From CAWHJN01 sp963829705 (GTDB lineage Bacteria; Bacteroidota; Rhodothermia; Rhodothermales; BA12), in assembly GCA_963829705.1 (NCBI GenBank), contig CAWHJN010000003.1:449703-513702 (forward strand): DNA of 64,000 nt, given 5' to 3'. Shown piece after piece: positions 42,637 to 51,383 of the stretch. A model generated the notes under the pieces. It saw nothing but the letters and a program-made list of their open reading frames with translations, searched no databases and was not told where the DNA came from. Position numbers and translations under genes: made by a program. Position 1 is the stretch's first letter. Every line of letters begins with the position of its first letter.

Positions 42637-43260
42637 ATGACGAACCGATCCCGCCTCTTCGTCGCCCTGGCGGCGCTCCTGCTCGGGCTGCTCTACGTGC
42701 TGCCCATCTGGCGCATCCGCCTGGAAGCGCCGCAGTACCCCGAGGGCATCGGGATGCTCATCTGGGTGGACACCGTCACGGGCGTGAAGCCGCACGATCT
42801 GCAAAACATCAACGGCCTCAACCACTACATCGGCATGAAGCGGATCGAGCCGGACGCGATCCCCGAACTGGTGGTGATGCCGTGGCTCTTCGGCTTTTTG
42901 ATCGTGCTGGGGCTGGCGGCGGCCCTCACCGGCAAGCGGTGGTTGCTCTACACGTGGGTGGTGCTCTTCGCCCTCGTCGCCATCGCCGGCATGGCGGATT
43001 TTTACCTGTGGGAGTACAATTACGGCCACGACCTCAACCCCGACGCCGCCATCAAGGTGCCGGGCATGACCTATCAGCCGCCGCTGATCGGCTCGAAGCA
43101 GATGCTCAACATCACCGCGCACTCGTGGCCCGGTCTGGGCATGATCGCCGCCTTCGTGTCGCTGTCCATCGGCGGCGTCGTGGCGGTGATGGAGGGGCGA
43201 CGGAAGAACGTGCAGACGGTCGTAGAGGCACCGCGCGCGGCGCCCCTCCCGCTACCCTGA
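42637..43260 (+). CDS. NosB-like four-helix membrane protein of the nos cluster
   Basis: A 207-residue inner-membrane protein with helices at about 5-25 (LFVALAALLLGLLYVLPIW), 80-98 (WLFGFLIVLGLAAAL), 104-123 (YTWVVLFALVAIAGMADFYL) and 165-187. A conserved-looking periplasmic loop includes GLNHYIGMKRIEPD and YGHDLNPDAAIKVPGM. Position between nosZ and nosL matches the membrane protein (often called NosB) of clade II operons; the name is by context. It is exported to the membrane and may contribute to electron or copper delivery, but that is not established. Confidence 0.8.
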   Translation: MTNRSRLFVALAALLLGLLYVLPIWRIRLEAPQYPEGIGMLIWVDTVTGVKPHDLQNINGLNHYIGMKRIEPDAIPELVVMPWLFGFLIVLGLAAALTGKRWLLYTWVVLFALVAIAGMADFYLWEYNYGHDLNPDAAIKVPGMTYQPPLIGSKQMLNITAHSWPGLGMIAAFVSLSIGGVVAVMEGRRKNVQTVVEAPRAAPLPLP

Positions 43261-43274
43261 TTCGATAACCCCCG

Positions 43275-43727
43275 ATGCGTGCTTTCCCGTCTGTTCTCGC
43301 GCTCGCGCTGCTGGCCGCCTGCGGCGCACCCGGCCCCACGCCCATCCGCTACGGCGAGGCGGCGTGCGAGCACTGCCACATGACGGCTTCCGACCCGCGC
43401 TTCGGGGCCGAACTCGTCACCACGACGGGCAAGGCCTACGTCTTCGATGCCATCGAATGCCTCGCCGAATACGTGGCCGACCATCCCGAGATGGACGCGC
43501 AGACGCACGCGTTGTGGGTGACGGCGTTCGACGATCCGGGCACCCTCATCCCGCTCGACGACGCCTACTTCGTGCAGGCGCCCGGCGTCCGCAGCCCGAT
43601 GGGGATGAACCTCGCGGCCTTTGCCCGCGCGACGTCCGAGGCCGAGGCGCGCGCTGCCTTCGACGGTGCCGAAATCCTCACGTGGGCCGACGTCCGGGCG
43701 CTCACCGACGCCGATCCGCTTCCATGA
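43275..43727 (+). CDS. nosL: NosL copper-chaperone lipoprotein
   Basis: NosL delivers Cu(I) for assembly of the NosZ CuZ site. The 150-residue precursor has a lipoprotein signal (LALALLAACGAP) and the Cu-binding ACEHCHMTASDPRFGAELVT motif. Then come the VFDAIECLAEYV region and a C-terminal MGMNLAAFA segment, as usual in the family. The stop overlaps the nosD start (ATGA). Confidence 0.93.
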   Translation: MRAFPSVLALALLAACGAPGPTPIRYGEAACEHCHMTASDPRFGAELVTTTGKAYVFDAIECLAEYVADHPEMDAQTHALWVTAFDDPGTLIPLDDAYFVQAPGVRSPMGMNLAAFARATSEAEARAAFDGAEILTWADVRALTDADPLP

Positions 43728-44968
43728 ACTACCCGCTCCTCTTCACCCTCGCGCTCTGGCTCTTCGCCGCGCCGGGCGTCGCGGCCCAGAAGGTGCTCAC
43801 CGTAGCCCCCGACGGCCCGATCCCGACGCTGACGATGGCGCTGGCGCGCGCCACGCCCGGCACGCGCATCCACGTGCAGGCAGGCGTTTACCGCGAGCCG
43901 AGGCTCGAGGTGAACAAATCCGTCGAGCTGATTGCTTTGGGTGAGGTGGCACTCGACGGCGAAGGGGAGCGGGGCCTCATGCACATCACCGCCGACAGCG
44001 TGACCGTGCGCGGCTTCACGTTCCGCAACGTCGGCTCGTCGTTCGTCGAAGACCGCGCCGCCGTGCTCGTTGAGGGCGCGGCAGGGTGCACCCTCGACGG
44101 CAACCACTTCGAGGACACGTTCTTCGCCGTCTACCTCGCCCAGACGAGCCACTGCGCCGTCACCAACAACACGTTCCACGGGCCCGACGTGCCCCAGTCG
44201 CGCGCGGGCAACGCCATCCACCTGTGGTACAGCCGGTACGTCACCGTTCGCGGCAACGAGATCGTCGGGCACCGCGACGGCATCTACTTCGAGTTCGTCG
44301 AGGACAGCGTCGTCGAGGACAACGTGAGCCGGGGCAACAAGCGCTACGGCCTCCACTTCATGTTCTCGGATCGGTGCCGCTACACCGCCAACACCTTCCG
44401 GGCCAACGGGGCGGGCGTGGCGGTGATGTACACCAAGCACGTGACGATGACGGACAACACGTTCGCCGACAACTGGGGTCCGGCGGCCTTCGGGCTGCTG
44501 CTCAAAGAGATCACCGACAGCGAGATCACGGGCAACGCATTCGTCAAAAACACCGTCGGGTTGTACGCCGAGGGCACCAACCGCGTCGAGATCGAAAACA
44601 ACGACTTCGACCGCAACGGCTGGGCCGTCCGCATCATGGCCGACGCGTACGCCAACCGCTTCACGGGCAACAACTTCACCGCCAACACCTTCGACGTGGG
44701 CACCAACAGCCGCCAGAGCAACAGCCATTTCGAGGGCAACTTCTGGGACGCCTACGAGGGCTACGACCTCGACCGCGACGGCGTGGGCGACGTGCCTTTC
44801 CCGCCCGTGCGGCTGTTCTCGCTGCTCGTCGAAAAGCACGAGCCGGCGATGCTGCTGATGCGAAGTCTGTTCGTAGATCTGCTCGACCTCGCCGAGCGCG
44901 TCGCGCCCGTGTTGACGCCGAAAACCCTGATCGACGCGCGCCCCGCCATGCGCGCCCTGCCCCGATGA
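43724..44968 (+). CDS. nosD: NosD periplasmic right-handed beta-helix protein
   Basis: Required for copper-site maturation of NosZ together with NosF and NosY. The 414-residue protein has a signal peptide (ALWLFAAPGVAAQ) and a long parallel beta-helix made of about 12 repeat coils (TVRGNEIVGHRDGIYFEFVE, YTANTFRANGAGVAVMYTKH, EITGNAFVKNTVGLYAEGTN). The NosD-typical end is NFWDAYEGYDLDRDGVGDVP. It overlaps nosL and nosF by ATGA junctions, evidence of strict translational coupling. Confidence 0.94.
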   Translation: MNYPLLFTLALWLFAAPGVAAQKVLTVAPDGPIPTLTMALARATPGTRIHVQAGVYREPRLEVNKSVELIALGEVALDGEGERGLMHITADSVTVRGFTFRNVGSSFVEDRAAVLVEGAAGCTLDGNHFEDTFFAVYLAQTSHCAVTNNTFHGPDVPQSRAGNAIHLWYSRYVTVRGNEIVGHRDGIYFEFVEDSVVEDNVSRGNKRYGLHFMFSDRCRYTANTFRANGAGVAVMYTKHVTMTDNTFADNWGPAAFGLLLKEITDSEITGNAFVKNTVGLYAEGTNRVEIENNDFDRNGWAVRIMADAYANRFTGNNFTANTFDVGTNSRQSNSHFEGNFWDAYEGYDLDRDGVGDVPFPPVRLFSLLVEKHEPAMLLMRSLFVDLLDLAERVAPVLTPKTLIDARPAMRALPR

Positions 44969-45753
44969 CCGCCGTGCCCTTGCCTATCGAAAACGGAACC
45001 GGGGACGCCCGCCGGGAAAACCCGCAGCGCCTCGACCCGCTCGTGGCGATGAAAAACATCCACAAGCGCTTCGGGCCGCAGCACGTGCTGCGCGGCGCGG
45101 ATCTGCACCTGCGCCGGGGCCGCGTCACGGCCGTCGTGGGTCCCAACGGATCGGGCAAGACGACGCTCATCAAGATTCTCCTCGGCCTCGTCCGCCCCGA
45201 CGACGGCGAGATCGTCTTCGACGGCCACACCGTGCGCCCCGGCGACGTGGACTACCGGGCCCGGCTGGGCTACATGCCGCAGGCTGCCCGCTTTCCCGAG
45301 AACCTGAGTGCCCGCGAGGTGCTGACGATGCTGCGCGACCTGCGCGGCCCGGACGCCGACACCAACGACACACTCATCCAGACGCTCGGCCTCGCCGCCG
45401 AGCTGGACAAGCCGCTCCGCACCCTCTCGGGCGGCACGCGCCAGAAGGTCAACGCCGTCGCCGCGTTCCTCTTCCGTCCCGACCTGCTCGTGCTCGACGA
45501 GCCCACGGCGGGCCTCGACCCCGTTTCGAGCACCGCCTTCAAAGACCGGATCCGCCGCGAGCGCGAGCGCGGGACGACCTTCGTGCTCACCTCGCACATC
45601 GTGAGCGAACTCGAAGAGCTGGCCGACGACGTGGCGTTCCTACTCGACGGGCGCGTGCAGTTCTACGGCTCTGCCAGCGAGTTGCGCGCCCGCGCCGGTA
45701 CCGAAAAGCTCGAACGCGCCCTCGTCCACCTCATGCAGCCCGACGCCCGATGA
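44965..45753 (+). CDS. nosF: NosF ABC-transporter ATPase
   Basis: The ATPase of the NosDFY complex. The 262-residue protein contains Walker A (AVVGPNGSGKTTLIKIL), the signature LSGGTRQKVNAVAAFLF, Walker B (LLVLDEPTAGLDP) and the H-loop (VLTSHIVSELEEL). The first 30 residues are a polar extension before the ABC core. It overlaps nosD and nosY by 4 nt each. Confidence 0.95.
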   Translation: MTAVPLPIENGTGDARRENPQRLDPLVAMKNIHKRFGPQHVLRGADLHLRRGRVTAVVGPNGSGKTTLIKILLGLVRPDDGEIVFDGHTVRPGDVDYRARLGYMPQAARFPENLSAREVLTMLRDLRGPDADTNDTLIQTLGLAAELDKPLRTLSGGTRQKVNAVAAFLFRPDLLVLDEPTAGLDPVSSTAFKDRIRRERERGTTFVLTSHIVSELEELADDVAFLLDGRVQFYGSASELRARAGTEKLERALVHLMQPDAR

Positions 45754-46559
45754 CCGCTCGCGCCTTCTTCCCTGCCACAGCAGCCAAAGTGCTGGGCTAC
45801 GAACTGCGCGACGTGCTCCGCAGCTACTGGGTCGTCGCCTACGGCGCGTTTTTCTTCCTGCTCACCGAGGCGCTGTTGCGCTTCGGCGGCGGCAGCGGAC
45901 AGGCCGTGCTGAGTCTGCTCAACGTCGTGCTGATCCTCTTGCCGCTCGTGAGCCTGCTCTTCGGCGCACTCTACCTCTACAACGCCCGCGACTTCACCGT
46001 GATGATGCTGGCGCAGCCCGTCACGCGCAGCCACCTGTTCGCGGGCCTCTACGGCGGATTGTTCGTGCCCCTCGCGCTCGGCTTCGTGGTGGGCGTCGGG
46101 CTGCCGTTTCTGTGGCACGACGCCACCGCCGACACGCTCTCGACGCTCGCCCGACTGCTCTTCGCGGGCGTGATGCTGACGGCCTCGTTCCTGTCGCTCG
46201 CCTTCCTCATCGCCACGCGCGTCGAGGATCGGGCGAAAGGACTCGGCCTGGCGCTGCTGGTGTGGCTCGGCCTCGCCGTCGTCTACGACGGGCTGGTGCT
46301 GCTCGTCGTCTACGCCTTCGCCGCGTATCCGCTCGAAGGGCCGATGATCGCCCTCGCGCTGCTCAACCCGATCTCGCTGGCGCGCGTGCTGCTGCTGCTC
46401 ACGCTCGACGTGGCCGCCCTGCTCGGTTACACCGGTGCGGCCTTCGAGCGCTTTTTCGGATCGGGAATGGGCACGCTGCTCTCCCTCGGCGCGCTGCTGG
46501 CCTGGTGGCTTGTACCCCTCTGGCTGGCTCGTCGGCAGTTTCTGCGGCAGGATTTCTGA
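45750..46559 (+). CDS. nosY: NosY ABC-transporter permease
   Basis: The membrane partner of NosF. The 269-residue protein has six hydrophobic segments (WVVAYGAFFFLLTEALL, LLNVVLILLPLVSLLFGALY, GLFVPLALGFVVGVGLPF, LLLTLDVAALLGYTGAAF and others), with NARDFTVMMLAQPVTRS in the first cytoplasmic loop, typical of NosY/ABC-2 permeases. It ends the nos operon; no clear terminator follows before the GH3-like gene, which starts 55 nt downstream. Confidence 0.93.
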   Translation: MTARAFFPATAAKVLGYELRDVLRSYWVVAYGAFFFLLTEALLRFGGGSGQAVLSLLNVVLILLPLVSLLFGALYLYNARDFTVMMLAQPVTRSHLFAGLYGGLFVPLALGFVVGVGLPFLWHDATADTLSTLARLLFAGVMLTASFLSLAFLIATRVEDRAKGLGLALLVWLGLAVVYDGLVLLVVYAFAAYPLEGPMIALALLNPISLARVLLLLTLDVAALLGYTGAAFERFFGSGMGTLLSLGALLAWWLVPLWLARRQFLRQDF

Positions 46560-46613
46560 GACGGGCCGGATGCTCCGCTGGAGCCGGGCTGCGCCCCGGT
46601 GGTTCGGCAGCCA

Positions 46614-48161
46614 ATGCTGCCGTCCCTCCTCCACTTCCACCCCGCACTCGTCCGCGCCCGCCGAGCCGCCCGCCACCCGGCGCGCACGCAGGCGAGCGTG
46701 CTGCGTGGATTGCTCGAAAAAGCGCGGCACACGGAGTTCGGCACGCGCCACCGATTCGCCGACATTCTGTCGTCGCCGGACGTGGTGCGGGCCTTTCAGG
46801 ACGCCGTGCCGCTGCAATCCGCCACGACGCTGCGGGACGAGCTACGGCGTGTGCGGACGGGCGAACGGGACGTGCTGTGGCCGGGCCGGATGCGGCACTT
46901 CGCCGTTTCGAGCGGCACCACATCGGACGGCGTCGCGCTGCCGCGCACGCCTGAGCACCTCCGCCGCGACGCGCGTTTCAGCGTAGAGGTGGGATTGCAT
47001 CACCTCGCGGCCACGGGCGACGGGGCTCTCCTGCGCGGCAAACACCTGACGCTGCCGGGTGCCGCCGAGCCCGATCCGTTCCAGAACGATGCCGTCGCGG
47101 GCGAGGTCAGCGGATTGGTTGCGCAGGCTGCGCCCGCCTTCTTTCGCCGTTTCTATCAGGCTGTGCCCGACGACACGCTCCGAAGCCTTGGCTGGGATGC
47201 CCGCCTCGACGCCGTCGCCGCGCACGCCGCCGACGCCGACGTCCGCCTCATCGCGATGGTGCCGTCGTGGAGCGCAGGGCTGTTCGAGCGGGTGCGCGAC
47301 GTGTACGCCCGCCGCCATGGCCACCGGCCCACGACGATGGGCGAGGTCTGGCCCAACCTGCGCGTGTTCGTCTCCGGGGGCGTCGCGCTCGCGTCGTACC
47401 GGGCGCTGCTGCGCGAGCAAATCGGGCTGAAGGGCCTCGCCTTCGTCGAGACGTACGGGGCCAGCGAGGGCTTCTTTTCGTTTACCGACACGCCCGGCGA
47501 CCCGTCAATGAAGCTGCACCTGACGAACGGCGTCTTCTACGAGTTCGTCCCCGAGGCGCACCTGCACGACGCCGATCCGCCCCGGCTGACGCTCGACAAA
47601 ATCGAAGCCGGCCCGCGGTACGCGCTGCATGTCTCCACGATGTCGGGTTTGTGGGCGTATGCCGTGGGCGACTTCGTGCGGTTCACCCACACGGACCCGC
47701 CGCGCCTCGTCGTGGCCGGGCGGACGGGCGAGATACTGGACCGCTACGGCGAGGCCGTCCACGGCGACGAGGCCGCCGCCGCCTTCACCCACGCCTGCGC
47801 CCTCACGAACGCCGTCGGCGCGCACTTCCACGTCACCTCGATTCCCGGTAGGGGCGCGCCCCGGCTTCGCTGGGTGGTGTCCTTCGACCGTCTTCCCGAT
47901 GACGCGGCGCGGTTCTCCGAAGTGCTCGACGTTCACCTCCGGGATGTCAACCGGCACTACGCCATCCGGCGGGCGAGCGACGCGTTCGGACCGCCCGAAG
48001 TGGCCGTGGTGGACCCGCAGGCGTTTCTGGCATGGCTTCGCAGCGCACATGGGCACGTGGGCGCGCAGACCAAAGTTCTCCGGATGTCCGAGGAACCTGG
48101 GGTGTCAGATCGGATTATCGCCCACAGCCCCGACGTTCAGATCTTCACGATCTCCCTGTAA
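46614..48161 (+). CDS. GH3 (auxin-responsive promoter family)-like adenylating enzyme
   Basis: A 515-residue protein of the GH3 acyl-adenylate/amido-synthetase superfamily, common in Bacteroidota with unknown substrates. Visible are the phosphate-binding HFAVSSGTTSDGVALPR, the nucleotide/acyl site FVETYGASEGFFSFTD, and VGDFVRFTHTDPPRLVVAGR before the C-terminal lid. ATG 46614 is preferred over a GTG 5 codons upstream. It may be read through from nosY, but its function gives no link to N2O respiration. Confidence 0.88.
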   Translation: MLPSLLHFHPALVRARRAARHPARTQASVLRGLLEKARHTEFGTRHRFADILSSPDVVRAFQDAVPLQSATTLRDELRRVRTGERDVLWPGRMRHFAVSSGTTSDGVALPRTPEHLRRDARFSVEVGLHHLAATGDGALLRGKHLTLPGAAEPDPFQNDAVAGEVSGLVAQAAPAFFRRFYQAVPDDTLRSLGWDARLDAVAAHAADADVRLIAMVPSWSAGLFERVRDVYARRHGHRPTTMGEVWPNLRVFVSGGVALASYRALLREQIGLKGLAFVETYGASEGFFSFTDTPGDPSMKLHLTNGVFYEFVPEAHLHDADPPRLTLDKIEAGPRYALHVSTMSGLWAYAVGDFVRFTHTDPPRLVVAGRTGEILDRYGEAVHGDEAAAAFTHACALTNAVGAHFHVTSIPGRGAPRLRWVVSFDRLPDDAARFSEVLDVHLRDVNRHYAIRRASDAFGPPEVAVVDPQAFLAWLRSAHGHVGAQTKVLRMSEEPGVSDRIIAHSPDVQIFTISL

Positions 48162-48279
48162 AACAGCCACTTGCCACGCACGGCTGACCGGCCTCGTCGG
48201 AACTCGCCTCTGCGCGCCGCGTGGATCCCGCCTTGCGCGGTGACGCCCGCCCCCTGACTCTCCTCAACCTACAGGACGT

Positions 48280-49119
48280 ATGTACGTACCTCGCCAGCAA
48301 CGAATGCTGGATCAGTATCTCCAGGAAATTGGCCAGATCCAGCTCCTGAAGCCACACGAAGAGGTCGACCTGGCCCGCCGCATCAAAGAAGGCGACCAGG
48401 AGGCACTGCACAAGCTCACCCGAGCCAACCTGCGCTTCGTCGTCTCGGTGGCGAAAAAGTACCAGGGGCAGGGGCTCACGCTTGCCGACCTCATCAACGA
48501 GGGCAACTACGGCCTCATCAAAGCTGCACAGCGCTTCGATGAGACGCGCGGCTTCAAGTTCATCTCGTACGCCGTCTGGTGGATTCGCCAGGCCATTTTG
48601 CAGGCGCTCGCCGAGCAGAGCCGCGTGGTGCGGTTGCCGCTCAACCGCATCGGCACGATCTCGAAGATCCGCAAGATCGGCGCGAAGCTGTCGCAGCGCC
48701 ACGAGCGCACGCCCAACATCGAAGAACTCGCCGCCGAACTCGACATCGACGTCAACAAGGTGCGCGAGGCGATGATGCACACGGGCCGCCACCTCTCGAT
48801 GGACGCGCCCTTCAACGACGACGACGACAACAGCCTCCTCGATGTGCTGCCCGACGACGACGAGATCGCGCCCGACGAGGTGCTGCTCGACGAGTCGCTG
48901 AAAATCGACATCGAGCGCGCCCTGTCGATGCTGCACGAGCGCGAGGCGGAGATCACCCGCCTCTACTTCGGCATCGGCCGCGAGCACCCGCTGACGCTCG
49001 AAGAGATCGGCCAGCGCTTCGGGCTCACCCGCGAGCGCGTGCGGCAGATCAAGGAGAAAGCCCTCCGCAAGCTCCGCCAGAAGCACCGCCGCGAAGAGCT
49101 TCAGATGCACATCGGCTGA
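48280..49119 (+). CDS. Primary-type RNA polymerase sigma factor (sigma-70/RpoD-like, short form)
   Basis: A 279-residue sigma factor lacking the long region 1.1, the size of the Bacteroidota primary sigma. Region 1.2 is RMLDQYLQEIGQIQLLKPHE. Regions 2.1-2.4 include VAKKYQGQGLTLADLINEGN, AQRFDETRGFKFISYAVWW and IRQAILQALAEQSRVVRLP. Region 3 precedes an acidic insert (FNDDDDNSLLDVLPDDDE), and region 4.2 holds LTLEEIGQRFGLTRERVRQI. It should recognise the TAnnTTTG-type promoters seen in the window. Confidence 0.95.
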   Translation: MYVPRQQRMLDQYLQEIGQIQLLKPHEEVDLARRIKEGDQEALHKLTRANLRFVVSVAKKYQGQGLTLADLINEGNYGLIKAAQRFDETRGFKFISYAVWWIRQAILQALAEQSRVVRLPLNRIGTISKIRKIGAKLSQRHERTPNIEELAAELDIDVNKVREAMMHTGRHLSMDAPFNDDDDNSLLDVLPDDDEIAPDEVLLDESLKIDIERALSMLHEREAEITRLYFGIGREHPLTLEEIGQRFGLTRERVRQIKEKALRKLRQKHRREELQMHIG

Positions 49120-49148
49120 TTCAGCAGCAGCGGGATCAGCCGCAACAC

Positions 49149-49182
49149 AAGGCCCCGGAGGTTCAGCGCTTCCGGGGCTTTT
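49149..49182 (+). terminator. Rho-independent terminator after the sigma factor
   Basis: A stem of GCCCCGGA (49152-49159) with TCCGGGGC (49171-49178), extended by A-T and G-U pairs, is followed by TTTT. It overlaps the last codons of the convergent glycosylase gene, whose stop is at 49163. Confidence 0.85.
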
Positions 49183-49819
49183 GCGTCTGGGCAAACACGC
49201 GCTGCATTCCGGCCTCGAACAGCTTCGCGCCGCCCTGCGACGGGTGCCGCACGTACGTGGATGCGACGCCCACGTCGGCAAACGCCCGCTCAGCCACCCG
49301 CCCGACAGCCACGCACACGGTGGGCTGCAACGCCTCCACCAGGCCCGCCACGAGCGGCGCGAACGCCTGCACCTCGCGGCGGCGCGGCGTGCGGATCGTG
49401 AGCGGCTCGCCCACACGGTGTGGATGCAACGGGACGGCGTTCCACGTAAACACGCGCCGGTAGTGCGGCGCGACGACGCGGTGGTAGATGCGCCCGCTGT
49501 ACTCGTGGTGCGGATCGCCGAGGCTCGTCGGGAGGCCGTCGAGCCAGAAATCCGGGTCGGCGAGCTGGGCTTCGCTCGTCAGCGGCACGCCCGAGAAACG
49601 GCAGCCCCAGGGGCCAGGCGCTTCGGCCATCACGAGGATGGGCGGGACTTCGGTGTACGCGTCGAGGTACGCACGCAGGTTGTCGCGGCGGATCGCGGCG
49701 GCACCGGGCACGCCCAGCGGGTCGTCGCCCGGTTCGTACGGGTTGAACAGGTCATCCGTCGAGGGCGCGGGAAACAGGTGCCGCTCGAACACCGGCCACA
49801 GCTTTTCGCGGAGGGTCAC
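49163..49819 (-). CDS. Uracil-DNA glycosylase superfamily protein
   Basis: A 218-residue protein. Active-site motif 1 is MAEAPGPWGCRFSGVPLTS and motif 2 is YVRHPSQGG near the C-terminus, the arrangement of the SMUG-like/family 4-6 UDG fold that excises uracil or related bases. The central FTWNAVPLHPHRVGEPL supports this. It starts at GTG 49819 overlapping the rhodanese TGA (GTGA), so translation is coupled. Exact substrate range cannot be told. Confidence 0.85.
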   Translation of the reverse strand: MTLREKLWPVFERHLFPAPSTDDLFNPYEPGDDPLGVPGAAAIRRDNLRAYLDAYTEVPPILVMAEAPGPWGCRFSGVPLTSEAQLADPDFWLDGLPTSLGDPHHEYSGRIYHRVVAPHYRRVFTWNAVPLHPHRVGEPLTIRTPRRREVQAFAPLVAGLVEALQPTVCVAVGRVAERAFADVGVASTYVRHPSQGGAKLFEAGMQRVFAQTQKPRKR

Positions 49820-50193
49820 GCCTCTGTGATAGGAAAGCCACCGGATTGCAGGGCGCGGAAGCCCCCCTCGAGCGAGGTGACGCTGGTATAGCCCATCAGC
49901 CGCAGGCTGTCGGCGGCAAGGGCGGAGCGGAAGCCGCCGCCGCAGTACAGCACGATCTCGGCGTCGAGGTCGGGCACGGCGCTTTCGATGTCGCGCTCAA
50001 TCACGCCCTTGCCCACGTGCCGCGCGCCCTCGACGTGCGCGGCGCGGTACTCGTCGTCCTCGCGCACATCGACGAGGACGAGGTCAGGGTTTGCCTGCTG
50101 ACGGGTGCGGAGGTCGTCTGTCGTGACTTCGCGGATGCGCGTTTTGGCGTCATCGACGATGCGCAGAAAACCAGGGCTGTGCTGTTTGGACAT
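49816..50193 (-). CDS. Single-domain rhodanese
   Basis: A 125-residue rhodanese that transfers sulfane sulfur. The domain has LVLVDVREDDEYRAAHVEGA and the active-site Cys loop VLYCGGGFRSALAADSLRLM. The C-terminal VTSLEGGFRALQSGGFPI closes it. It precedes and overlaps the glycosylase gene. Five heptad repeats (50195-50229) stand immediately upstream of its ATG. Confidence 0.92.
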   Translation of the reverse strand: MSKQHSPGFLRIVDDAKTRIREVTTDDLRTRQQANPDLVLVDVREDDEYRAAHVEGARHVGKGVIERDIESAVPDLDAEIVLYCGGGFRSALAADSLRLMGYTSVTSLEGGFRALQSGGFPITEA

Positions 50194-50194
50194 A

Positions 50195-50229
50195 CGGAGA
50201 TCGGAGGTGAGAGACCGGAGGTTAGGGAG
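50195..50229. repeat. Heptanucleotide array before the rhodanese gene
   Basis: Five in-phase heptamers: CGGAGAT, CGGAGGT, GAGAGAC, CGGAGGT, TAGGGAG. The array starts 2 nt from the ATG and is pyrimidine-rich in the mRNA. Confidence 0.75.
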
Positions 50230-50258
50230 AAACCCACTTTCCAACCTCCAACTCCTCC

Positions 50259-51290
50259 CTACACATCCAGCTTTTCGGCGAAGGCGCGTCGCGTTTCGCG
50301 GGTGACTTCGGGCGGCTCGGCCAGCCCGTCGCCCGTCGTGGTACCCGCCGTCAGGCGTGCCCACGTGCGCTCGGCGAAGTCGAAGAACGGCCCCTTGTGC
50401 CGGAGCCAGCCGAAGTGCATCACGTACGGCGTCACGTCCATGTAGTCGCCGCGCCCCGGCAGGTTGGAGACGACGCGGATGAGGAAGTCGCGCAGGCGGC
50501 GGTTTTTGAGGCCGCGCAGCGAATACACGAAGCGGTCGCAGTAATAGCGGCACAGCACGTGCTCGAAGTCGGCGTCGTACTGCGTCAGGCCCTCGATGAA
50601 ATCCACCTGGGGCGAGTTATAGCCCTGGAACCAGGTGAAGACGGGCAGGCGCAGGCGGCTCATCGCCATCGCCAGGCTCCACTCGCACGACTCCTCCGAA
50701 CGGCCCTCGTTGAGGCGGCTGCGGAAATGCGTCTCGGCGCGGCGATGGAGGAACGAAGAGGCCGTCTCGCACACGAGGCGCGTCACCTCGTCGTCCTGCG
50801 CGTAGATGACGCCCGCCTGCACACGCGGCAGATGCGTCAGCCCGAAGGCGCGCATGGTGCGGCGGCGGCGGTCGAGCAGGTAGTCGAAAGCCACCGACGC
50901 GCCCTTCGGACCGCCGAAGAAAAAGTCGGCGCGTTCCAGGCCCGTCGCGGTGAAGGGGAAGGCCGAGAGCTGCTTCCAGAGCGGGTCCGGGTTGCGGCAC
51001 CACACCATGTCCGCGTCCACGAAGAGCGCGCGCGCGTAGGGCTTGAAGCGGTAGAGCGCGTGCTTGAAGCCGACGATGCTGCGGTGCTCCTCGGGCAGGA
51101 TCTCGACGCGCTCGAAGAGGGTGTCGAGGCCGTTCTCGCCCAGGTAGTCCCGCTGTTCTTCAGAGCAGTACAGCGCCACGGGCCGGTGCGGGTCGTGCCG
51201 CCGCAGCGTCACCACCGACGCTACCGCGTGCTCCACGTACCGCGCGGGGCCGTAGGCGTGGAGTACGTAGCCTTCCTGCAAGGGGGACAT
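50259..51290 (-). CDS. Glycosyltransferase (GT-A fold, GT8-like)
   Basis: A 343-residue protein with a DxD metal/nucleotide-sugar motif (ALFVDADMVWCRNPDPLW, about residue 90) and other GT-A features (GLERADFFFGGPKG, AGVIYAQDDEVTRLV). It is not a match to any specific family I can name, and the C-terminal half is unusual in its many aromatic and Arg residues. It is soluble, without signal peptide. ATG 51290 is used; a TTG lies directly before it. The gene ends at 50259 next to heptad repeats. Acceptor is unknown. Confidence 0.7.
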   Translation of the reverse strand: MSPLQEGYVLHAYGPARYVEHAVASVVTLRRHDPHRPVALYCSEEQRDYLGENGLDTLFERVEILPEEHRSIVGFKHALYRFKPYARALFVDADMVWCRNPDPLWKQLSAFPFTATGLERADFFFGGPKGASVAFDYLLDRRRRTMRAFGLTHLPRVQAGVIYAQDDEVTRLVCETASSFLHRRAETHFRSRLNEGRSEESCEWSLAMAMSRLRLPVFTWFQGYNSPQVDFIEGLTQYDADFEHVLCRYYCDRFVYSLRGLKNRRLRDFLIRVVSNLPGRGDYMDVTPYVMHFGWLRHKGPFFDFAERTWARLTAGTTTGDGLAEPPEVTRETRRAFAEKLDV

Positions 51291-51295
51291 CAAAA

Positions 51296-51342
51296 GAGCG
51301 AGCGCAGCGTAACGGGCATCGAATGACGCCGTTACGCTGCGC
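51296..51342 (-). terminator. Long hairpin between mlaC and the glycosyltransferase gene
   Basis: A 14-bp perfect stem, GCGCAGCGTAACGG (51302-51315) with CCGTTACGCTGCGC (51329-51342), has a 13-nt loop. On the minus strand a short TTTT follows a few bases later. It likely separates mlaC from the downstream gene. Confidence 0.65.
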
Positions 51343-51383
51343 GCTACGTTGAGGTTCTGTCCAAGGCGTGGCCTACCTGCCCG

